Shown in pieces: positions 56,349-64,000 of a DNA stretch of 64,000 bases. The DNA is from Bidens hawaiensis (taxonomy: Eukaryota > Streptophyta > Magnoliopsida > Asterales > Asteraceae). How positions within the stretch are numbered: the stretch's first letter is position 1; each line of letters opens with the position of its first letter. A program made the translations under genes and the position numbers. The DNA lies in NCBI GenBank assembly GCA_021521415.1, contig JAIQDT010006447.1, forward strand, positions 1-64,000, written 5' to 3'. The notes beneath the pieces are model-generated. The model was not told the DNA's origin. It worked only from the letters and a program-made list of their open reading frames with translations, and made no database searches.

Positions 56349-56880
56349 CTACCGGATTTCTTTTAGCTCTTTTCCTTTGGCGCTAATGATTACAGAAATC
56401 ATACATGCTATGCCTTGTTTCCTTAGATAGCTTGCCACCTTCATTACTGATATAAACTTTCTAGGCTTGAGCATTTTATCTCCTTGAATGGAAATGATTT
56501 TTCCCGTTGGCGTGCGAATTTCAATAGAATTTGTATTACATAGGATTCGAGCATGATTGGCTGCTAACCAGTCCGTCCCTAATATGACATCGAATCCAGC
56601 CAAATTCATGGGAGTAAATTTTCTTTAAACTTGTGGCCTAGTAAGTTTATGTTTTCTTCTTGAAGCACTTCATGAATATGAATAGAATTTCCATCGGCCA
56701 TTTTTACCGTACAGGCTTGATTAAGTTTGGTTAATGGTTGATTTAGGGCTTGAAAAACTTCGTGTTTATAAAACTTTGATTTTCTTTGGAATCAAACAAT
56801 ACTTTAGCGTAAAAGTTATTGATAAGGAACATACCCGCAATGACGTCTAGAATCATTGCCGCTTCTTAAGCAGTAAGCTA
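56349..56880 (-). pseudogene. Tekay-2 protease
   Basis: The end of the protease is clear: NLAGFDVILGTDWLAANHAR and a tail with GKIISIQGDKMLKPRKF (56349-56609). The N-terminal part with the active site lies in 56610-56880 in changing frames; I could not place an intact DTG or DSG with confidence. Confidence 0.7.
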
Positions 56881-58066
56881 AAAAGCTCGTGCATTCTTCT
56901 TAGGTCCATCTGTGTTCTTTGCTTTGTTTTCAGGAACCTTTATCAGATTTGGATATTCTGGACGGATGTGGCCAGATTCTCCACAGTTGTAGCAAACATG
57001 ACTCTCTTTTCTTCCACATTCTTCATCCGTATGTCCAGCCATTTTGCAATAATTGCAATACTTAGTTTTCTTAAAAGCGCATCTCCCTGAATGCCTTTTT
57101 CTGTAAATTTTACAGAAAGGATGAGCATAAGATTAACCTGTTCCTTTCTTCCGAAATTCTTGAGTAATCTTCTGGGCTAGATATTTCTTTTTATTTTCTT
57201 CCAGAGTTCGGACTAATCTGTTTGTCATGGTATTAGCTAGCTCAACTGTTTCTTCAATAGTCTGAGGTCTAGCTGACTTTACCAGATCGCGGATTTCACT
57301 TACTAATCCCCAAATATAACGAGAAATTAGTATTGATTATGGCGAAGCCAAAGCTGGTACCATTCTCGCATATTCAAAGAATTTTATCGTATACTCACGA
57401 CATTTCACACCTTCCATCTTGTGATTTAAGAACATAGTAGCAATCTTTTCTCTTTCATGAGGAGGACAAAATTTCCTTTCTACTATTTCTTTAAATTCTT
57501 CCCATGTCATAGTATAGACTAGGTGACTTCCTTTTGACTAGAGGACTGTATTCCACCATTCCATTGCTTCATTAATGAAGAGGTTAGAAACATATATTAT
57601 TTTATCTTCTTCAGCACATTTACCGATTCTTATTATAGCTTATGTCTTCTCTAACCAGTGTAGTGCTGAAATAGGTCCTTCATTTCCAGAGAATTCGGTT
57701 GGTTTACAGGCTAAGAAATCCTTGTAAGTACAACCATGAACTTTTAACTTTTTGGGTAATGTTGCTATTTCCTCCATTAACTCTATGACTACCCTCATTG
57801 TTAGACTTGCGTTTATTACTCTCGGTCTTATGCCTAATTGCAAAAATGGGTTGCTTAATAGCATCAGCAATTAAAGGAATTGCTTCAGTGATTTTCAGAG
57901 CTATCATATTTTAAATAGCATTCATATTCAGACGATCTTCTTGATTATGAATTTCATGATTATGCTTGTTTCCGTGATTATGCTCATTTTCGTGATGGTG
58001 CTCGTTTTCATGATTGTGCTCATTTTCGTGATTGTGCTCATTTTCGTGATTGTGCTCGTTCGACAT
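56881..58066 (-). pseudogene. Tekay-2 gag with His-rich N-terminus
   Basis: The ATG at 58066 starts MSNEHNHENEHNHENEH, a run of (EHNHEN) repeats of 18 bases each to about 57940. The gag domain follows in pieces (GCTYKDFLACKPTEFSGNEG at 57640-57760, then fragments to 57180). Cys/His-rich knuckles lie at 56943-57128, with C, H and C spaced as in gag but in broken frame. Multiple stops and frameshifts are present. The His-rich start is not something I know from other Tekay gags. Confidence 0.72.
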
Positions 58067-58202
58067 CTGAATTACATAGAAGAAAGAAATTATTAATATC
58101 GTAATCAAATAATAAGGTAAGCAAGATATTAATAACACATAAGCATAAAATAACACATAGGCATATAATATGTCAAAATCGTCGATCTTTGCGACATTTA
58201 CT

Positions 58203-58203
<1 letters not shown>

Positions 58204-58273
<70 letters not shown>
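58204..58273. repeat. AT dinucleotide microsatellite in the Tekay-2 leader
   Basis: About 35 AT units between the extra upstream frame and gag of Tekay-2. The Ile/Tyr open frame over it is a by-product. Confidence 0.97.
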
Positions 58274-58275
<2 letters not shown>

Positions 58276-58429
58276 TCACTATATTTTACATCTACACACT
58301 TTACATATATGCGTCACTACACACTTTTCTTACATACATACACACTTTTTTTATAAAAGAAATTACGATAATGAACATATAAATATTATATATATGGTTT
58401 ATATGTATGGTTCTCGGTCGTAGAATTTC

Positions 58430-59010
58430 CTGGTTAAGTTCTCCCCCATATTTCTCAGTCTATTCCCAGTATCTATTAATTCTTCCCCGTAATGATGGAG
58501 CTCAGCCGTCATTTCCGGTGTCATGTTGGGGTAGTTTGAGGTTTCAGCCTGGAATAGTGCATATGGGTTTGTCATCATCGTTTGATATTGTCAATCATTC
58601 GTACACCATTCTTCCAACTGGGCTTGGTTGATAATATCATCAAGGAGGAGTGTATTATTTGGGTCCTGGGATGGCATATTAAGGTTGTTGGAGCTTGCTA
58701 CACCTATCTCGTTGAATATTGGTTGAAAAATTTCACATTCATCTAGGCATCTGCCTAGTCGCTCCTACATTGGTATTGTTGATGGGGGTGGTGGTAAAGT
58801 TGGTGGTGGTTCAATTGGTTGTGGTTGAGTTGGTTGTTCAGGTTGTGGTGGTGGTTGTATAACTGAGGTTCTTCCTTTCTTACTTTTTCTCAACCCTCTA
58901 TGCCAGTCTTTGAGCCTTCTTCTTCTTTTAGGCTTTGGTTTTTCAACAGGTTGGTGTGCTTGAAAGACCATAGGTTCAGGGTGTTGTTCACTGGTTTGTC
59001 CTTCTTCCAT
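58430..59010 (-). pseudogene. Extra open frame upstream of Tekay-2 gag (ORF0 position)
   Basis: The frame starts at the ATG at 59010 (MEEGQTSEQHPEPMVFQAHQ) and has a basic stretch (KPKRRRRLKDWHRGLRKSKK) and a Gln/Pro/Thr-rich stretch. After a TAG near 58765 the frame continues with ERLGRCLDECEIFQPIF and on, past a TGA near 58577, to about 58430. It occupies the same place as ORF0 of Tekay-1, between primer site and gag. I see no sequence similarity between the two by eye and know no domain in it. Confidence 0.5.
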
Positions 59011-59235
59011 ATTCGTAGTGTTAACGGATATGTTTCTGAAAGCCTCTACTAGCTGAGCTCGCTCATGTTGTTAATCAAAAACAATAAAACAACGAACTCC
59101 AAAAGAAAATAGTATTTATTTTCACGTGTGGTTAGAATCTTATTTGCATGGTTAACACATAGGTTAAAGCATGTATTTTCTAAATCTTAATTTTATAATT
59201 AGGTATTATTAAAATACCCTTACTGCTTAAACCAG

Positions 59236-59249
59236 TGGCTCTGATACCA
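59236..59249 (-). other. Tekay-2 primer binding site (initiator tRNA-Met)
   Basis: Minus-strand TGGTATCAGAGCCA, seven bases from the LTR edge at 59257. It sets the element direction and shows that the LTR to its right is the 5' LTR. Confidence 0.93.
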
Positions 59250-59256
59250 CTTCAGC

Positions 59257-59750
59257 TATCACAGCCCCCGACCCCTAAACCCTGAGAGGGAAGCCGTGAA
59301 CATTGATTGGTGGTATCGGTGTTTATTAAATTATTTTACAGCCGAATATTTCATCAGAACCGTAGTTAGAAAAAACGATCAGAGTTATAAAAACACCATG
59401 ATTATTATTATGATAAACCGGGAATTTAATCCCTTTTGATACAAACATAAGTTTTATAGGGTTAAACCCTAATTTACAAAACACGTTTCTTTATTCTGGT
59501 GACAAGCCACTTACTTAAGCTGGAAGCCCGCAGACATCATTCCTTTGTCTCTAACAAGTCACCTGAAACATGTTTAAAATATTTGATCAACAAGAAATAC
59601 TGGTGAGTACATTCATTTGTAAATGACACATTTTACATTTAAAGCATTAAGATGTTTTTATATCTGTCTGCTTACAAATTGCCGAAAGGTACTTGTCACT
59701 CGACCGTATCTATGACCGTGGTCATATTACTTATTGGCTAACTGTAACAT
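59257..59750 (-). repeat. Tekay-2 5' LTR, truncated
   Basis: It matches 51889-52380 closely from TCACAGCCCCCGACCCCTAA to TATTACTTATTGGCTAAC. At 59751 it breaks off, while the 3' LTR continues with ACTTGTCCAATAAG. The missing 1.1 kb may lie beyond 64000 if the following repeats are insertions. Confidence 0.85.
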
Positions 59751-59865
59751 TCGTTACTTTTCATACCCGAAAACCCGACCCATTTTAAATTTTCGGTTTT
59801 GTTTCTATTTAAATTTATATATTTTTATAATATTATTAATTAATCTCAATTTTCGTTAATGTATT
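59751..59865. repeat. Fragment of another LTR (starts TGTAACATTCG)
   Basis: 115 bases starting TGTAACATTCGTTAC, which is like the start of a chromovirus LTR, and ending where the Copia-2 LTR begins. It contains no other feature. Its remainder is either right of the window or lost. Confidence 0.45.
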
Positions 59866-60245
59866 TGTAAGTCCCGAATCTGGATCACTACAATATGATA
59901 TCAACCAAACGAGTATTGGTGCGGAATACCAACACTCGGTGATTCAAGAACATGAATAGAGAGAATAAACTAACACGATGCTGCTTCAAAACACACGTAT
60001 ATTATTGAATACGTCGGGTGCTTAAGAACTTACAATACTTGATCACAATACTATGAATGAACAACCTTAACCCTATACATCATACATCTATATATAGGGA
60101 ACCAACTAACTGGACAGCCCAAAACAACCAGTAAGCCCACCGAGAACCAGTAGTAGTTCTCGACTTACATGATAACCCAACACCCAAGCCCAACTAAACT
60201 AGGATTAACACAAACTAAGCTCAAACCACAAAACTAGGCCCAACA
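59866..60245 (-). repeat. Copia-2 3' LTR
   Basis: 380 bases; in element direction from TGTTGGGCCTAG to GATTCGGGACTTACA. A strong TATA (TATATATA, 60089-60096) lies in the middle. ACCGAGAAC (60139-60147) and its inverse GTTCTCGAC (60156-60164) stand about 45-70 bases upstream of it; the same word is clustered in the spacer at 63088-63219. GTATT (59861-59865) may be one copy of a target duplication whose partner is outside the window. Confidence 0.87.
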
Positions 60246-60258
60246 ATCTCCCCCTTGG
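60246..60258 (-). other. Copia-2 polypurine tract
   Basis: Minus-strand CCAAGGGGGAGAT directly before the LTR start, nearly identical to the Copia-1 tract (42948-42960). It shows that the adjoining LTR is the 3' one. Confidence 0.9.
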
Positions 60259-60274
60259 TTTGTAGCTTGGTCTT

Positions 60275-60970
60275 TTAATCATGCTCCATGTAATCAATGT
60301 CAGCATCTTTCAACGCACCCGCCCAAAACTTGCATCGGATAATAGTAGCTACCATATTCGTGAATTCTTTAGCAACAGTCTCAAAAATCGAATCAGCAAC
60401 TATCTGAAAAGTGCTAAGCGTCTTGATATCTCGTTCTCCCAGCTTTAATAAGTCTCTTGGTTCAAGAAATCTGTACTGACACTTTCCCTTTTCCAGCTTA
60501 ATAATGACAGTGGCGGTGACACTATCATATATCCAGAATCTCATGTCATCCAAGGTGCCATCCGGAATCTTTTCAGGAACAGGAATGTGAGTAGCCTTAT
60601 TTGTTGCTGGCCACATGACGTTAACCATAGTTTTTCCAGTCCTCGGATCCTGGACTCCCTTGGCTTTCTTTAGAAAAGACTCCGCAATTGGCATACTTGG
60701 AAAACCTCTATCAACTTGACTTCTTAGAAAATTCCAGAAATTTATACCACGCTTATCATTCGTCGGATTGGTGAAAGGAGAATTTATTAGATCACTCAAA
60801 TCTACTTTAGTCCAGGAACCAAAATCTTTCATCTTCTTATAATATCCGGTGACTCCTGACTTCCTCTTCACCCACCACATATTTTTATCTGCATCAAAAC
60901 CCCGTGACAGAATTCCTGATCGATCCCCATATTTAGCATTAAAACCCTTTTGAAATTCAATAACAAACAT
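60275..60970 (-). pseudogene. Copia-2 accessory protein, C-terminal domain
   Basis: An open stretch of 231 codons. Recognisable words are RKSGVTGYYKKMKDFGSWTK, INFWNFLRSQVDRGFPSMPI and DDMRFWIYDSVTATVII. The last aligns with DLKLWYVDCQTAEAVM in Copia-1 (42364-42852). The aromatic-rich start suggests a folded domain of unknown function. It is in a different frame from the upstream parts, so a frameshift lies near 60980-61010, where the upstream frame ends at TAG (60973-60975). It ends at TAA-type stop 60275-60277, 17 bases before the polypurine tract. Confidence 0.72.
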
Positions 60971-60972
60971 GT

Positions 60973-61905
60973 CTAGAGATCCGACGATTCCACATTCTGA
61001 TTTGAGTTTTTCATTACCAGCAGCTTTTTCTTTCCCTTTTCAAGGAGATTCTTCTTAATTCTGTCAGACTTTTCTTTGGAGACGGGAGGAGCATCTAAAT
61101 ATTGTTGCAGGGATTCCGAGTTATCGATGTTTTCAATAGGACGAACAGTAGAACTACCACCTCGACTCACATTGGGTACTTTAGAGGCTACATCGTCACT
61201 GCCTTTAAATTCATCTCCAAACTTTTGATAGAGCTTTTGTTGGAGGTCAAGATATAGTGCAGTTAACTCTCCCATGTTGGACTGTAGTTCTTTAATCTTA
61301 GATTCTTTATCAGAATTACCCGCCTCCAATTCCTGAATACGAACATCTTTGACTACCGAATCGTGTTCGAGTTCAAAAACCCGACGTTGTAATGCATGAA
61401 CATCAACAGGAGCATCTTCAAGAACCACACATTTACCTTTATTCTGAAGATAAGTTTCCTACATTGCCAGAATCTGGGCTACTTTGTCTGATGTACTGGC
61501 GCTTGACTGACCCTGAGTGTCTGGGCCAAATGAACCTGAGGGAAGATCACCAGTGTTGAATTGTGGGATATTTGTATCAAAGTCAAAATCATCACCAAAA
61601 TCACTAGTCAATAAATCATGAAATGATGGCTCATCAACAGGTATATCTTGTTCAGCTTGTGTTTCTGGAGCAGGTGTCTCAGGTTGAGTGGAATGTTGAA
61701 CTAGGTTGGTTGTTTCATTTGTTGTTGGTGTAGTGGTTGTTTCAGATTCATTTATCAGCACTCTAGGCCTCGGATCTTTCTTTCTTCGTTTATGAGGAAC
61801 GAGGTCTGCAGTTGGATCTTCAGCCATGTCTCCTTCATTAACTTCAGCAACAGACTGAGGAGGTTTCAGAGCAGTTGACTGTAATAAAGCTTTCACAGCT
61901 TCCAA
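60973..61905 (-). pseudogene. Copia-2 accessory protein, acidic and coiled-coil middle
   Basis: Same frame as the N-terminal domain. Part one (61905-61459) has a basic KRRKKDPRPR cluster, possibly a nuclear localisation signal, then Thr/Pro/Glu-rich and acidic stretches. Part two (61428-60973) has a heptad-like coiled coil (RRVFELEHDSVVKDVRIQEL through LYLDLQQKLYQKF) and a basic end. A TAG at 61459-61461 separates them; by context it could have been CAG. Copia-1 has the same order: acidic, Ser/Pro-rich, coiled coil. Confidence 0.68.
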
Positions 61906-62031
61906 AAAACTTAAATTTTCAGTACTTGGAGAGGTATCTGACTGACGGTGTTCAGTTTCATCATCTTCATCATCAGAAATTTCGAAAGTAGCAGCACGCG
62001 GTTGAACTGGTACCGCATGTTCATCAGCAAC

Positions 62032-62841
62032 CTAAGCCAAAACAGGCTCAGCTTCTGTTTCAGCAAATCGTCCGAATTTCACCAAAGCATGAAGTCCCCG
62101 ATAGACGATCTTGGCCCCCTTTCTGTTTTGTTTCATCAACCCAAAGGTACTGGGTCCCAAATACTTCATATCCATAGTATCAACATATTTCACAAGATCT
62201 GGAAAGTGAGAATCAAAAATCATCTGCAGGAACCTTGGATACATAAGAAACATTTCCTTCTTCTTCCCTTTCAGATTGCTCATCATTTCATCGAAAACGA
62301 ACTTGGAATAACTGTAATTCCAGTCCATGATCAGAGCAACGATTGCAGACATCTGAGTGTGACTAATCTCATCAGAGCCCCCTTTCCTACCGGACACGCA
62401 AGTGAAAAACTTGTGAATCAAGAATCTCCAATATGGGTGGAACAGTTTCTTGATTGCTGGAGGATAGGTGCCCTCGTAACCCATCCTTGTAAGAACTTCT
62501 GTGACAGCAGCAGGAGAATACTCGGTCGGGTAATCAGGTTGATCACCAAACAATAACACCTCTCTCACAATCGCCTCAGTGATTCTAACTGGCTTCTTCT
62601 GTATTTTAGAGTCTATGGATATGACTCCGTCTTGACCTTGAGGATTGATTGATGCGTTGTTCCAAAAATCAGAGATCATCTTCTTACATATGACAGGATT
62701 CTCTCGTAGTGCATGAGAGATCCTGCAGGTTTTGAGAACTACTATCATCGAATTGAATTCCTTGTGAGCCATGGGTGGATCATATAAGTATCCAGCCACA
62801 TTGTGTGAGTCAGCAACCTTTAATACATTTTGGTCGGCCAT
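62032..62841 (-). pseudogene. Copia-2 accessory protein, N-terminal domain
   Basis: 269 open codons from the ATG at 62841 (MADQNVLKVADSHNVAGYLY). Conserved with Copia-1: LTRMGYEGTYPPAIKKLFHP, WRFLIHKFFTCVSGRKGGSD, SKFVFDEMMSNLKGKK and FLMYPRFLQMIF. The domain is about 250 residues, mostly helical by composition. It ends at a TAG (62032-62034), after which the same frame continues, so this stop is probably a CAG-to-TAG change. The family is common downstream of pol in some plant copia elements, from memory. Its molecular role is unknown to me. No signal peptide or membrane segment is seen, so it is unlike a retroviral envelope protein. Confidence 0.75.
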
Positions 62842-64000
62842 TTCTGCACCAAACGAGTCAAGTTAGACATTTAATTAATTAATTAATATGATAATGTTTA
62901 AAAAATGTCCATGATTTAAGAAGAGAATTTGGTTCAAAAGACTGAACCGGGTCCAAGTCTATAGCACATTTTTGATGAGAGCCCTAATAAAACTCATGTG
63001 CCGGCCCAAAAGGCATTAGACTAGCCCAAACTCACACCATATTGGAAATTTTGGCCCAAACAATGAGAATTAGGCCCAGCAGGAGGGATCTCGGTCAAAG
63101 TGAGTTTTCGGTCAATGAAGGTTAACCGAGAACTGAGGTTCTCGGTCAAGAAATGACCGAGAACGAGGTTATCTGTCAGAATAGAAGAGTTCTCGGTCAA
63201 CAAAAGTCAAACCGAGAATTCCTTGCCAGCTGGGGACAGAGAACCCCTTTGGATTCCACCTAGAGATGCGTGTAACCATCTTTAATCCACCGAGATCCCT
63301 AACAATCACCATTAAACCTGCAACACCTTGTTAAAACATCAGCCAAAAACCTCAAATCAAAACTAATATTCCCATCAAATCCCTAATAACTCATAAATCT
63401 AATTTCGAATTCAAGTCACCCATGAAATCAGTTCATGGTAACACCAAGATAGTCCACAGCGGCATATAGATCTTATTAATCCTTGTCCCGTACCTGGTAA
63501 ACAAAGAACACTCTAAATGGTGATTAGTAATGAAGGTTTATGATTTCGTCAAAGAAGATTTAGAGAGGATCTCGGCTGAGATGATTAGAGAATTTGATTT
63601 TGTAAAGTAATAAGTGAAATGGAAGCAACCCTTTAAAAATTACTTATACCAAGATCAAACGGGCCGAGAAGACATTGATGGGCTCAAAACAAGCCGAAAA
63701 CTAGGGACAGCCCAACTAGAGTAATAACCCAAAAATAACCCAAATCTTTCAAGCCCAAAATTAATAAAGCTTAATTTACACAAACGTTTCGAGGAGAATA
63801 ATTTCGAGAAAAAAAAATTTAGACAAGACCAAACAAAATAAAATATGATAGAATAAAACTAAAGCAAGAAAAATAAATCCACATAGCAGTGAAAGACAAC
63901 TCCCTTAAAATTATAAAGTCGGGATCAAATTTCAGTTCTAATGAAAACGGCTGCCCTTTTATGAAAAGATCCGAACATGGAATCATATCGTTTAAGGGGC
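62842..64000 (-). promoter_or_regulatory. Copia-2 spacer upstream of the accessory gene, with motif array
   Basis: No gene is seen. Seven copies of TTCTCGGTCAA or its inverse TTGACCGAGAA lie within 132 bases (63088-63219), with looser copies at 63288 and 63569. At 63920-63986 a block matches the Copia-1 spacer (39201-39266). The order block, motif array, accessory ATG is the same in both elements, although the motif words differ. The first 20 bases after the ATG side hold an ATTA repeat. Confidence 0.7.

Larger units (their letters stand above)
51889..59750 (-). mobile_element. Decayed Tekay-type chromovirus (Tekay-2)
   Basis: The element reads right to left: truncated 5' LTR (59257-59750), initiator-Met primer site (59236-59249), extra upstream frame, gag, protease, reverse transcriptase, RNase H, integrase, chromodomain-like tail, 3' LTR (51889-53504). 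The two LTRs share about 490 bases at high similarity (from CCCCCGACCCCTA to the ATTACTTATTRGCTAAC stretch). At 59751 the right LTR breaks off into another repeat. Frameshifts and stops occur in every domain, far more than in Tekay-1, so it is older. Confidence 0.9.
59866..64000 (-). mobile_element. 3' part of a second copia element with accessory gene (Copia-2)
   Basis: In element direction (right to left): end of the pol-to-accessory spacer (64000-62842), accessory gene (62841-60275), polypurine tract (60258-60246) and 3' LTR (60245-59866). Pol lies beyond base 64000. It belongs to the same group as Copia-1: same accessory family, a shared spacer block, the same polypurine tract, and similar LTR ends. 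Confidence 0.87.

Overview
This window is repetitive nuclear DNA from a flowering plant, most likely a eudicot. It holds no recognisable host protein gene. Almost all of it is LTR retrotransposons, nested inside one another and at different stages of decay. The lineages are plant-specific: Athila, Tat with a second RNase H, Tekay-type chromoviruses, and Ty1/copia. The gag and integrase C-terminal sequences of the Tekay elements, and the accessory protein of the copia elements, resemble families I remember as common in Asteraceae such as lettuce, Tanacetum and sunflower. That assignment rests on memory and is moderate to weak.

Layout, left to right. (1) 1-7687 is a minus-strand Athila-like element (Athila-1) missing its 3' end. 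Beside its primer binding site lies a complete tRNA-Asp sequence that includes CCA. (2) Athila-1 abuts a piece of a second Athila-type LTR (Athila-2, plus strand). A complete Tat-lineage element (8375-17743) interrupts that LTR, which ends near 18261. (3) 18262-19395 is unassigned, followed by a chromovirus LTR (LTR-A) that starts at 19396 and resumes at 43666-44939. (4) Between the LTR-A halves sit two inverted-repeat arms (20488-20730 and 43463-43665). Between the arms is a large copia element (Copia-1, 20802-43354). (5) A Tekay chromovirus (Tekay-1, 26833-37748, minus, 5-bp target duplication CTATG) splits the RNase H of Copia-1. (6) 44940-48230 is unassigned DNA with a MITE-like element and a clear non-autonomous hAT element. 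(7) A long chromovirus LTR (LTR-B, from 48231) is broken by the decayed Tekay-2 (51889-59750, minus). The right LTR of Tekay-2 is cut off by another LTR fragment, which in turn holds the 3' end of a second copia element (Copia-2, 59866-64000, minus, continuing past the window).

How the parts work together. Each element once encoded Gag (particle), protease, reverse transcriptase/RNase H and integrase. All coding regions seen carry stop codons or frameshifts; Tekay-1 is nearest to intact, with two stops in its single gag-pol frame. Many stops fit C-to-T change at CG or CHG sites, as expected for methylated plant transposons.

The most unusual signal is shared by the two copia elements. Both encode the same accessory protein family downstream of pol. 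Both carry a conserved non-coding block before that gene. Both have clusters of a short element-specific motif (GGCGAAGTTA in Copia-1, TTCTCGGTCAA in Copia-2) placed between the block and the accessory gene and also just upstream of the LTR promoter. This resembles, by inference only, a self-regulating or anti-silencing system in which an element-encoded protein reads its own motif.
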